Shown: positions 1 through 11,390 of the stretch, piece by piece | Numbering within the stretch: the stretch's first letter is position 1 | Layout: every line of letters starts with the position of its first letter | NCBI GenBank assembly: GCA_029216955.1 | Contig: JANAVB010023996.1 | Location: forward strand, 16,747,800-16,811,799 | Reading direction: 5' to 3' | Origin: Iris pallida | Lineage: Eukaryota; Streptophyta; Magnoliopsida; Asparagales; Iridaceae | Length of the DNA stretch: 64,000 nt | Notes under the pieces: model-generated | What the model was told of the DNA's origin: nothing | The model's database searches: none | What the model saw: the letters and a program-made list of their open reading frames with translations, nothing else | Translations under genes and position numbers: made by a program

Positions 1-2029
1 TCTATCATACCCTTCTGTTGTTATAAAATTGTATTCTATCATCAAATAACATAAGAGTAGGGATATTTTAGTTTTGTAGAGCTTATTCATATGTAGTTCC
101 TTCATAGTGTAATGATATGAGGACTTGTAGAGTGTCTGTACCCTAGAGATGATAGTTAGCATTGGTATTAGAATAATAACCCATTGTAGATGATTCCCCT
201 GACCAACCAGTTTCTATATAGGATGTTAGTATGCCTTACAGCCTTGATGATTTATTAATTTTCTCTTACCCTCTCCAGTAGGGCACCCATGACCAGAGCT
301 TGTCCTTGAGTATAGTTGTAGTTTCACCTAAGACTGAGGGGTCTATATATATAGATAGGTTACAGATGATATTGGCATATGGGATATGGGTTTGGTTGGT
401 ATCTATAGGTCATTGTTGTATAGGTTATTGACATGTTGTTAGCCGATATTGGTCCAGTTTCTATTTTAGTTAAGTTCTCTTTGTGTTAAGTTCAGTCATG
501 TTTGATCAACCTTTATAGGCAGTGTGCAGACCCTTCACTAGATACCCTGTTATATTGGATTATACTTGTACAAGTTGATCACTGCACTCAACATTTCATT
601 ACCTACTATATTGCATCATAGATTTCACTAGGTCATTGTTCAGACCCCAATTATTGACTCACCAATATAACCATCAACCCCTTATCATATTCTGCATATC
701 TGGAGAGTTAGTATCATGCATATTAGAGGTCTGCACTCATCCTTACTTCTGTACATAGTGACCTACTGCATCTTTTAGCATTTTACCTTACTTGATAGCC
801 TTACAATACCCTTCAATATAACCTGCAGTACCTGCCCTACAAAACATTTTTGGGCAGGGTTGTTCAGTCCATTTAGGACAGTTGTATTCATTGGGGATAT
901 AATGTGGGTTGTTGATAAAAGTTCTTCCTTGATCATTGTTCTGTCCCTCTTTCATTGTATTAGATACAGCTGATAGCCCATCTGTCCAGATACATATCCA
1001 AACCCTTTCTTTCATTGTTGGTTCAGTCATCCAAAAGCCTCTACCTGGGCATTGGTTCAATTTTCCATATGTAGGTGTCCTACATATCATTGTCCTACAT
1101 GTGATTGTTCTGCATCTTCATGTGCAGCCATGCTACACTACTATTCTGTCCCAACACACCCTCAGTATCTGACCTCTTCTTGGAGTGATAGGCATGTGGT
1201 AGGGAGTTGGTGTTATTAGACTTTGAGTAGAGTTGAGGTGATGAGGGTAAAGCATATATATATAGCTTGTATATATGTAATGTATTTTGATTTGGTATGT
1301 AGCCTGCACTCATTTACAGTATACTGCCTATTGCATTCCCTGTACACCAGTTGGTTCACTTCTTTCAGACCATTGTCCTGCATGTAGTTAGTTCAGCCAG
1401 ATAGAGAGGAGAGGCCAGGTTGATCTAGAGGCATGTTTCAGTCACCATGTAGGTTTTCTTTCACTTTGATTTTACAAGTGGACCCAAATGTCTTATCCTT
1501 TAGCTTATAAATTCAGTCTCCTTAGCATCATTCCCTTTTGCCTATATTGATGTTTCAGACCATTCATCCTTAGCCTAAATTCTAAGTATTTGTTTCAGTC
1601 CCTTATAAGTTTAGTCTACTTTAATCCTTTGATGATCAGTTATATATATAGATGATATACTTAGGGTATATGTGATGGGTTGTTGTTCTTGAGCTTATGT
1701 ATATGTGGTATTTGGGATTTGTGTGTTTAGATTATGGGTATTTAGTTATGGGTGACTTGATAGGATTTGGGAAGTTAAGAGTTAGTCTATTATAGAGTTT
1801 TTTTTTTTTTGCTAAATTCTAGTTGCCAACACCTAGATAGCTAGCATAGGTAAAATCCTAAGAAGTTTACTAGTTGTTGACCAAATGCTTGGATGTTAAC
1901 AAATTTACTAGTTGTTGACCATTGTCTATGATTGACTTAGTTGACTAGAGATAGGATTAGAAGCAGGTTGTTGTTGTGTTTGTTGATCATGTTTGATTAT
2001 TTAGTAATTAGAGACCTTGCTTGTGATTA
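1..2029. other. Unclassified AT-rich non-coding DNA
   Basis: No reading frame here resembles a known protein. The stretch is AT-rich and carries loose degenerate repeats of phrases such as CATTGTTCTG and TTCAGTC, and an 18-bp direct repeat (TTTACTAGTTGTTGACCA) near 1867 and 1904. It abuts an integrase fragment at about 2030 with no start codon or conserved integrase core before it. It may therefore be an insertion into element H or the product of a deletion. I could not assign it to a family. Confidence 0.5.
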
Positions 2030-2031
2030 GG

Positions 2032-2453
2032 TTGGAGACATGGTTTTTCTGCGGATATCTCCGACTCGTGGTACTATACGTTTTGGTGGAGGCAGGATGC
2101 TTAGCCCGCACTTCATCGGACCTTTCGTGATCAGCGGAAGGGTCGGTGATGTGGCTTATAGGCTAGACTTGCCACCTGCACTAGCGGGTGTCCACAACGT
2201 ATTCCATGTATCACAGTTGAGATGGTACATGGCTGACCCTAGCTATGTGCTTGATCATTCAGAGATTGATGTGAAACCTACTCTCAGTTATCCAGAGCAG
2301 TCTGTGGAGATTCTGGATCACCGAGAGAAGGTGCTGAGAAACCAGGTGATACCCTTGGTTCGCGTCGCATGGAGGCATCATTCTCTAGGAGAGTCCACCT
2401 GGGAGCGGGAGGATGAGATGCGCGAACGATACCCATATCTGTTTGCACCGTGA
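2032..2453 (+). pseudogene. Element H: integrase C-terminus with chromodomain (fragment)
   Basis: This is the last ~140 residues of a chromovirus pol polyprotein. It starts in the conserved VGDMVFLRISPTRG segment after the integrase core. It continues through the SPHFIGPF and [10 protein letters not shown] blocks and ends in a chromodomain ([17 protein letters not shown], then YPYLF). In complete relatives the integrase inserts the cDNA, and the chromodomain is thought to guide it to heterochromatin. An in-frame TAG lies directly upstream (in GATTAGGTTGG) and the HHCC and DDE parts are absent, so this is a truncated remnant. The matching region of element A (32300-32734) shows the same block order. 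The PPT and 3' LTR of H follow within 100 bp. Confidence 0.9.
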
Positions 2454-2518
2454 GGTATAATTATCTATCCTTCTCATCAGATTAGTTTCGCCTTTTAATT
2501 TCGAGGACGAAATTATTT

Positions 2519-2533
2519 TAAAGGGGATAGATT
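2519..2533 (+). promoter_or_regulatory. Element H polypurine tract
   Basis: The purine run AAAGGGGATAGA lies just before the LTR start TGTCACTACC. In LTR elements this tract primes plus-strand DNA synthesis. The preceding phrase CGAGGACGAAATT is shared with the 3' untranslated region of element B (about 55240). Confidence 0.75.
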
Positions 2534-4884
2534 TGTCACTACCACATTTCTGGCTTGAGGGTATTTTTATCTTCTTGGTGATTTTTGAATTTTTTAATAA
2601 TTTATTGAATTGGTGAATTCTAGTTTGACTTTGACTTGTTGAGACTAGTAGACTAGCCTGGAACCTAACCCTAGCTATGGTGACCATAGTCTAACCTAGG
2701 TTAACCTACTTTTAGTTATTAGAAGTTAGTTTTGGAATAGAAGGATTAGGTTTAGTGAAATCAAGTCGTGACTTATGGTTTTATGAAATGACTTATGACT
2801 TTATGACTTAAATGATTAGGACTTAAGCCCATGGGCCAAACTATGAAACCCAAACCCTAATTATGCAATCCATGGCCAGCCATACTAGGAGCACCCCTAT
2901 TTAATGTCATGTTGGTTGTTCTTGCCTCTTTTAGTGCTTGACCTAGAATTTTAAGAAAAGGTATTTTCTCCCCTTCCAAAAATCCTAATAAATTCATTTT
3001 AATTCCTTTTTAATCCTAGTCTTTTGCATTAGGATCTAATTTCTGGTTGTTTATTATTTTTGGAGGTTTATCTCAGTTTTGTTGTCATTTGGAGCTTGGG
3101 AGTTGGTATTTGGAACCCTTCCATTTGGGGCTTTCTTGGAGGATTGACACTCATAGGTAAAACCCTCAAATTGTGTTTTATTCCTAATTTTAGTGCATGA
3201 TAGCTTAGGTATAGGTGTCCCCTAGCTACTGTAGAAATTTTATGTCATTTGCATTAGGTTTCGTGTCCGTATCGAACACGTAACAAACCTATAGGCTAGG
3301 TGTTCGACGAAATGCCCGAACCATTTCGATTTGCTATTTTTGTAAATCTATTTGAATAGAATCCTAGATCTAGGTGTGTATGTTAATTTTTATGAAGGGT
3401 GTTTGGTATTTTAGTGTCCTATTGTGTCGGATTATCGAGTTGGACACGCTGTGCACGCACGTACACTGTGTCCTGCATCACGGGGTTAATAACTCCCGAC
3501 ACAGGACACGTGGACACCAAATTTAGTGAAGGTGATGGGGCATTGTCTGTCACCATCCTTCCAAAATTTGGAAGCATTTGGTTGCGCGTGCGAGGAGAAA
3601 TCCTTCCCGTACTGGCCGCGTGGCCTACCGTTGCGCACGCAGGAGCGCCGCTGATACGCGGTCGGATCGGACACGACACATGTCATGGACACTGTGCAGG
3701 CTGTCCTAGGGGTAGCCCTACCCCTGGCGCACGTGTAGGCCAGGCCATGTGCCTGTGTCGTATACGGGACACGCGTGTACGTGCATGATGCAGCGCACTG
3801 TCCTGTGCGCGTCTGAGTGTTTGTGTATGTTTGGACACGCTCGTGTCCACTTGGTGGGACACGAATGCCTTGTTTGACACGTGCACGAGTGTGGGATATA
3901 TTACCAACCTTTAATTTTGGTAAATTAACATGTTTTCGAATTCAAATGTGGAATTCCTCTATTTGACTGATACTCAGTTTCCAGTTTTAATATTCTGAAG
4001 TTAATTCCATTTTAAACAGCTTTTTACTGATGTTTAATCACTAGATCAATTCACCTACATGTGTATTAACTACTGCTAGTTTGATTTACATGTTAGATTT
4101 GGTTTTTTTGCACTTAGAAATGGAATTCGAACATGGGAATGGGCTGAAATGATAGACTGAATCACATATCTTCCTGAAATTTGATTTCTAACTTTAATTC
4201 CAGTTTTTAAACTAATTTTTGAATGTTCAATAGCCATGTTGATTCAATGTATTGTGTTAGTTCACTGTTGGTTTGTGATTGTGTTGGAAATATTGGGATT
4301 CAATTGGTAAATGGATTCGAATTTGGGTGATTAGATCCTTGAGTTAACTGTTATGAACTGTCAATTGGGTTCCCAATTCACTGAAAACTGCCATTGTCAT
4401 GATTCTATTTCTAATTGCAATTCCTGAGTTTTAGTTCACTGATTTTCCATTGAATTCATATTGACACTCACTAATTATAAACTGCCACACACTATATCAC
4501 CCTCACATGTACACACTCTACACACACACCCTCACATGTATCTACATACTATTTCCTATTTCCTATTGACACTAGACACATAACACTAAACTGTCATGTA
4601 TTTCCATTCCAGTTTTATGTATCCACATGTGACACTACACACCCTAACCTATCACTTCACAGTAATTAATTTTCTATTCCACACATGTATCCACACTCAT
4701 CAACACTCTCACATATAGACACACACATACATTGCCATGATTCCCTTATGTTTCACTAAGTTCCTATTGACACATATGATACACACTCACCCACTGTAAG
4801 CTCATACACTCACTATTTAGATTTTGCACACACACACACCATGCCACATTGTCACATAGACACACACACATGTCCCTTACCCTA

Positions 4885-4973
<89 letters not shown>

Positions 4974-6516
4974 ATATATATTATATAATGTGGCCTATGT
5001 GTAATGTGTGTTACTATATTAAATTAGATATATATTTATTATGTGATATGTGTAAAATATGTGTGAATGTGTGGAATGGTCTATGTATGATATAGCTATA
5101 TGGCCTATAGTCTGTGGCTCACAGCCTGTGTATATGGCTTGAATGCCAGTGTAGGAGTGTAGTTGGCTTGTATAGCCTAGATAGTGTGTGTGTGCTTGCT
5201 AGAATAGGCTGGTTAGGCTTAGTGAGACTTGTTTGGCTTAGGGTTGACCTAGTTGACCTAGTTTGACTAGTGTAGTTTGACTAGAGTTGACCGAGGGTTG
5301 ACTTTAGCCTAGATTGACCCCAAACATCATGTAGATGTATTGTAGCAGTCTGTTATATTATTTTAGACTTATAGTGACTTGTACTGTTCTATAGGAGACA
5401 GACACCACTCTTCGGATAGTAGATTCTTTTCAGTTATTCGGGATATCAGGCGAGTACATTCTCTGATCATTTCATATCCTGCTTAGGAGTATATTTCCTG
5501 CTTTAGATTACTTTACATGATGCTGACACGTTGGCAACACGGATTAGTACTATATGGATCTTGTCGTGCTATGTTATCCCCTTAGCGGATATATCGGGTA
5601 TTTTATGTTCGTATACTTTATCATGAGCATCGTGTACTCCTTTTGTTCGTGCTTTTCGTATACAAATTATGTGAAATCGTGTATACTCATGTGCTCACAT
5701 GATCTTCGTGTACGACTATACTTCGTGTGCAATAACATAACTTGGCTAGATCCTTGTGTATTGATTGGGGCGGGGGAGTAGAAGTGGTTATGTATTCAAT
5801 CCAGTAGATTACTCGTGTACAACCTCTTTAGATTACTCGTGTACAACATCGTGCCATTTACATAACCGTCTTGTACTCTGAATCACAAGCACTGTTAGTT
5901 CTCATATATATTGTATCTATTTACTTATAGTCTTCCTTTTCATCATATTATTCTTTCAGTTTCCTGTATCTTACTCTCTTGCATGTTTATATTTCCTAAC
6001 CCATTATGATTTGTTGAGATGTACTGTACTCGCTCCTGTCCTGACTGGACCTGTTGAAAATATTACAGAGGACGAGGCTGAGGCGTTCTGTCCTACCTAT
6101 TACGGTGCGACCCTAGAGGACTGTTGTGACCTGGACCAGCAGTAGGACCCATTAGCAGTGGATGACACTCCCTTAGACTAGGATGTCTTTCATTGTATTA
6201 TTTCTGGATTACTGTATTGTGATTCTGAGATGTTATTTGGGACATGTATTATCTTAGACACTTAGACCTTATCTGGATTGTATCTCTGTGGATTTCATTC
6301 TGTTCTTATCTATCAATCTATCTTTTATCATGCTCTACCTTAGATGTGATTGAGACTGTATTTGCTATGTCACCTCCATTCGGAGTGTATATACTGTACA
6401 GGTACCTTATGTATTGTTAGATGTTTGACCTAGGATAGCATTCTACCGCCGATACTGCGGTGTAGGCTGGACGTACCCACGTCTCGTGCCCTTACTCTAG
6501 GGTGGGGGTCGTGACA
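2534..6516 (+). repeat. Element H 3' LTR (about 4.0 kb)
   Basis: The LTR begins TGTCACTACC after the polypurine tract and ends GGGGGTCGTGACA, giving TG...CA termini. The 3983-bp length fits the long LTRs of Tekay/Del chromoviruses. It contains a GC-rich block with many GACACG/CACG words at about 3390-3890, and an (AT)n tract. The 3' part (GTCCTACCTATTACGG near 6090, then CGATACTGCGGTGTAGGCTGG) resembles the LTR end at 8990-9522. The 5' LTR lies outside the window, so no target duplication can be tested; the five bases after it are GAGGA. Short ORFs inside it are unsupported. Confidence 0.85.
4885..4970. repeat. (TA)n - poly(A) - (AT)n microsatellite
   Basis: A TA repeat, a run of A and a longer AT repeat lie within the LTR of H. 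The ORF that crosses it (lysine, isoleucine and tyrosine only) is a repeat artefact. Confidence 0.95.
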
Positions 6517-6528
6517 GAGGAGAAGGTA

Positions 6529-6547
6529 GTCCCCAGTAGAGTCGCCA
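6529..6547 (-). promoter_or_regulatory. Element G primer-binding site
   Basis: Read on the minus strand this is TGGCGACTCTACTGGGGAC. It differs by one base from the TGGCGACTCTGCTGGGGAC type found in many plant Tat/Ogre elements, where a tRNA (Arg in my recollection of the family) primes minus-strand DNA synthesis. It lies 7 bp inside the LTR end at 6555. The internal region of G should continue leftward, but element H ends at 6516, so H appears to have inserted into G just after the PBS. Confidence 0.8.
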
Positions 6548-6554
6548 TTTTTTT

Positions 6555-8305
6555 TGACGTAACAAAAGGTTGAACGAACTTTTTGCTTTATTGAATGTAT
6601 AAGGTATCTGCGTACAAAGAAGGAAGTCCTAAATAAGATATTCTAGGTACAGGAAAAAGAGGTTTCTAGAAAAGTATAATGGTGGAGATCGAGCATTGTA
6701 GAGGCTCCTTTACTCCGTTGACGATCTGACAACGAATCAACCTTGTTATGGCTCTCTGGAGCCTTTGATGGGACTCTGGGGTCACCGATCAAGAAGCTGT
6801 CTGGATGAGAAGATCCCTTGAAGATGGTTGGTTGGTTGGTTCTTTAGTTGATAGGTGGAGGAGGGTGGTCGACTCTTCGTGGATATAGATCGCTGCTCCT
6901 TTGAAGATTGTCGATTGTCAATGTTCCCTCTCTTATTTCATTGCCTTTTCTAGTGGAAGAAGAACTCCTTCCATTTATAGAGAACCAAGCACATATGCGA
7001 TGTGCATTAGTGTTCCTGAGATATGAAAGAATCTGCCGTCATTACACGTGCAGGCTTCTGCGGCGCTGACACGTGTCGGGTATCGAGATTCCCTTCAAAC
7101 GAGATCTCTGGTGGTTATAAAAATAACTAAAGGAGGTGACACTTAGCGTATGCCGATTTGCTTGCTCGGATACAGCTGAGTAAATCTTGGGATTTCATCC
7201 TAGATTTGGAGTCTAATTGATCCTCATCTAAGATTTAAATCAATCTGATATAATATCAATCATGATTTAATCCTAATCTTCTCTGCAAGAGGCAGTTTAA
7301 ACAAACCAATTGGGGTGGACCCATGCTTTCTGTGCCTCTGGTGAGGACTAAGGGCTGCTGTGCTTCTGGGGCGACGAGTAGACCATGCTTCTGGAGACGA
7401 CGGAACCTCTGTGCTTTCAGACAACGAGTGGACTTGGCTTCGAATGACAACGAGACTTCTGTGCATATAGATCAACTTATGAAGCTGTGTTTCGGGCTAC
7501 CAGAGTCATTGTGCTGTAGACGACAAGTCGACATGTGCTTTAGGTTGGCGAGGTTACTGTGCTTTCGGAGCGACTGGTTGACTTACATTGGTTGCGATGG
7601 TAGTTCCCAAGTCTCTTGTAGAGGAGTGACTTAAGCTTCTGATCCGGAGCAGACGATTGTGCCATAGGAATGGAGGTGATGTGAGCATATCACCATCCTG
7701 CGCCTCATACGGATGCAGGTAAGTAGTTGCGCTTCTGAACAGTGAAGGCGTTGGCTGTAAAGGGAAGGGTATAACACCCTTGCACGTCTGAGATTGGCGC
7801 AAGCAAGTAGCTGTGCGTCTGGAGTAAAGACATTAGCTTCTGAAATAAAAGAAGGGGAGGGGGCCTACCACCATCTTATTTCTGAGGTTAACGCAGGCAG
7901 GTGGCTGCGCCTCTGGCTTGAAGGCTTCTAACTTCTTCAAAGTGTTGAGTTACTGATATGCTTCTGAGAGGCTGTGCCCATAAGAAAATCAGAACATGCT
8001 TCGGTAAAGATCGATCTTCCAGCGTGTGTATCGAGAAGAAGGAAGGTTGTGCTTCCATGAAGATTGCATCCCTTGTAGATCCCTCTAGGCTTCTGTCGAA
8101 TCTGTACTAGATCCATGTAGAAGAATAGAATTAGTCCCTTATGTATAGTCCTGATGTGTCTATACTAGACTTTGGTAGACATGACAATAAAGGGACTTCT
8201 CTCCATATCTTCTGTTTTGTCTTTTTAGCACTGAACTTCAGTCTTTTACATCTTCTGCGCTTTGGCGAAGGGATGTCTTCTGTTGAGATTTTTCATACTT
8301 CTACA
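6555..8305 (-). repeat. Element G 5' LTR (Tat-like)
   Basis: On the minus strand the LTR runs from TGTAGAAGTATG (8305) to GTTACGTCA (6555), 1751 bp. The TGTAGAAG start matches the LTR starts of D (TGTAGAAGCTTA) and F (TGTAGAAGCATG). A minus-strand TATA box (CTATAAATGG, about 6972-6981) probably marks the transcription start. Between 7320 and 8110 the phrase GCTTCTG or GTGCTTCTG recurs at irregular spacing. Small ORFs here look like chance readings of these repeats. Confidence 0.8.
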
Positions 8306-8885
8306 GCTAGCCAATAGAGAACTCATCTACTCAAAAGGAGTAGTTTACAATTGGTTTGGTTGAATTTGGAGTTGATTTGGTGAAAGGGAACGAATTTGGG
8401 AAAGAACACAATTAGGGTTAGAGTTTCAATGAAAGAGGTATGAAAGGAGGCTAATGATGTGTTATATAGGGGTAAGAATAAAGTCATGGCCGGCCAAGGG
8501 TGGTAGGCTAGGGTTTGGTTGGGTTACAATAGTCCAAAGGCCCTTTCTATGTTGTAAAATCAAGCCCTTAAGCTATAGGCCCAAACTAGCACCTTGATTT
8601 AAATCTACAAATAGTTTCTAAGTCATTCCTAGCTAGATTATAGCCTAATTACTAATCTAATTATGTTAGCTAGGTCTCCATGGTCATGGTTAGTCTCTAG
8701 GCTAAGTTGTTCTAAGGTTTCAAAAGACCAAAGTCACAATACACCAAATTAAACAATATTAAAAATAATCAAAAATTCACCAATTTATCATTAACATGAT
8801 TCAAATCCATTATTTAGTAACTAACATGCTCCATTTTACAAAAGTTCAAAATTACCTTCATTTTAGAAAAGTGGTGGTTATAATA
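8306..8885 (-). repeat. Fragment of a Tekay-type LTR, 5' part, minus strand
   Basis: Read on the minus strand, the segment beginning ATAACCACCACTTTTC resembles the first ~500 bp of the LTR of H (TGTCACTACCACATTTC). Both then have an AT-rich stretch and a GAATTTTTGATT-like block. It is cut off where the LTR of G starts at 8305, which fits insertion of G into an older LTR. No gene is seen in it. Confidence 0.55.
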
Positions 8886-8989
8886 GTACTATTGACATGT
8901 TATGATTACAAATTGATAGTTCTACTTCTTCAACATTTATCATACTATCTACTTAAAGTTTTATAGTCTTGGTCAATTAACTGGAATTG

Positions 8990-9522
8990 CTATTAGTGGT
9001 ATGCTCGCTCTAATTTTGATTGGATATATTTTTTAGATGACGGTTGTCCTACCTATTACGGCCATGGGATGTAGTAGGCGTAGGTCGGAAGACTCTGTTT
9101 CAGGAGGAGTTATAGCTCAGGCTGAGGAGGCTTCTTTAGTGACTCTGTTGGGATAGATTTGAACTGGATTTGTCTCCAGTTGGTGCATCTTTGTCTGTTT
9201 ATTATTTTAAGATTTGTATTTGAGATTGTTGATTCTCAGACCATCTGGACTTTTATTATTTTTATGATTAGACTTTTCTGGATATTTTATATCTTATTGT
9301 TTTTATCTTTTCGTACCATTTATCTTCCTTATAGTTTTGTGATTGAGTATGGATATATTGTCATTACTTGTCCTCCGTTTGGAGTTGACCATCTCGACAG
9401 GTTATGATAATTATATTTTTAGTCAATTTAGTAGACCTATACATCATTCTACAGTCGATGTTGTGGCATAGGCTGGGCGTTATCACGCACTCGTGCCCCT
9501 ATATTGGGTGTGGGTCATGACA
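8990..9522 (+). repeat. Fragment of a Tekay-type LTR, 3' part, plus strand
   Basis: GTCCTACCTATTACGG (about 9046), the CAGTCGATGTTGTGGCATAGG block and the terminus GGTGTGGGTCATGACA align with the end of the LTR of H (6090-6516). The left limit is approximate. No PBS follows the terminus, so it is the end of a solo or 3' LTR. It faces away from the fragment at 8306-8885. Confidence 0.65.
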
Positions 9523-10539
9523 CTCATTTCTGACTCAAATCTAGGAACGACTATTTGATAGCCCTTATGTTCAACTTGACCAATTTGTGTTCTTTGAAGT
9601 GCCCCATAAGCTGTGTTATACTCTAAATGATAGGCCTTGATACCATAGGGTCGTGTAGTGTTCAACATGAACAACAGTGTTCTTTGAGTGCCCTAACTCT
9701 TGCCATAAACCATATGATACGACTTAAATCGTGGGATGAGCAAGGGCTATGCCAAGCCTTACACCGTGGAAATGTGTATTGAGACTCATAAGACAATTAT
9801 GCTATGCCAAGCAATGGACGATGGGACAATACATGCTATATCAAGCATTTCTATCGTGCGACGCCTATGACTATGCTAAGTTCATAGTCTTGTGGCAATA
9901 TATACCAACTTTTCCTTCTCCCAAGCCACGGGACGAAGGATCGAGTGTCAATTTGAAAGCAATCGTAGGATGACATCTAGGTAGCAACTCGATAATTCCA
10001 TGTTCTATACTGATTTGACTCAATACATGATTATTCCCTTTAGCTATATGGGTTCTTCTCTTTTATTAGCATACCTACTCAGTGCAGTTGAAAATATCCA
10101 ATTATTATTGTGAAGGCCAACCTGAGGCAAGTTCACCGAAACCACCCACCTGAGTGACGAGTTGCCTCGGCCGAGCATGACTTCGAGCAAGTCGTTGCAT
10201 GGCTAAGTCCAAACGTTGTTGGCCTTTTGATTCCTCCGGTTGAACTGAGCGGGACGGAGCATTACAGTACATGCTTTACTACTTTTCTTGCCATGTAATC
10301 GATCCTAAGGAAATAACAGAAAGACCACCTAATAAGATGCATGATTCACAAGATTACTTAATGTTGGTTTAGGCGAGTGGGTCCCATCAATACGCGAGAG
10401 GATTAGTACTGATCTTCCACTATTTTTCTTGCAAGATGCAAGAAATGGTTTACTCATGGCGGAGCTTTGTTTGGACGTATTGATGCATGGAGTTCCTTAA
10501 TGTTTCGAGCATGCAATCCATGTTGACGTTCGGACTTGT
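9523..10539. other. Non-coding stretch, no gene seen
   Basis: No ORF of this kilobase resembles a known protein. It has some internal similarity (GTGTTCTTTGA with AGTGCCC near 9592 and 9679) and no recognisable LTR ends. It could be old transposon debris or true intergenic DNA. Confidence 0.5.
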
Positions 10540-10639
10540 AATCTGCCTAAGTGGCTTACAACACTCATAATCTCTATTGCCCAAATGATCCTTTGTGGGC
10601 TAGAAAGATTATGAGTATTGTAAGCCAATTAGGCAGATT
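10540..10639. repeat. 34-bp inverted repeat forming a long foldback
   Basis: The left arm (10540-10573, starting AATCTGCCTAAG) and right arm (10606-10639, ending TTAGGCAGATT) are reverse complements at 32 of 34 positions. They are separated by 32 bp. The loop itself has a further GCCCA/TGGGC pairing. A transcript of either strand would form a near-perfect hairpin of the size of a plant miRNA precursor or a very short foldback element. Confidence 0.85.
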
Positions 10640-11390
10640 CATTTGGGGTGTTGAAATCCTTTGTAATTTTGCTGCATATTCAATAAAGAGAATTGATTCA
10701 TATACTCTGTGTAACTTCAATATGATTGTTTTACTTCTGCTGTGAAAGTTATGATTTGAGAATCATTTAAAGAAATTATATTCTTGTCTTGTACGAGTGC
10801 AACTCCAGACTCGTATATAGGGATCGGCATTGGGCTGGGCTGCCCAAGCCCATAAAGTATAGGCTCGGGCCGGGCATGGGCCAATTTTTTTTGCCCTAAA
10901 GAAATTTCAGGTCGGGCTTAATTATTATTTATGAAGCACAAACCCGCCCACAAGGGTCGAGCTTTTCGGGCCAAGTCGAATCGGGCCTGGCTAGCTCTAT
11001 AAAATATTCCAAATGGGTCTTCTCGGACCTAATAATAGAGAATTTAACACTGTATCAAGCATTCGACACTTTAAAATTGGAGGAAATAAAAAATATATAT
11101 TTTCTTAATAATATAGAATTAGTGTGAAAGTAGGCATTTGATCAACATGAAGATCAATTATTAGCAAAAAAATCAACATGCAGATACTATGACTCTTCCA
11201 ATGCTATATGTCTTTCAATTATATGCCTGACATATGAGTAGTAGGCATTGCTACAAGTCTTATGACTCTTCCTGTAGCCTACAGGTCTTTCAATTATATG
11301 CCAACTTTCAATTATAGGTTACCCATACGGATGACAGTCATATGCTTGACAAGTCTTTCAATTATTCCAGTGGCTACAACAATCATATGC

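Noticed and set aside
4841..5095. 84-codon ORF across the AT microsatellite
   Set aside because: The translation is a run of Tyr and Ile from the dinucleotide repeat.
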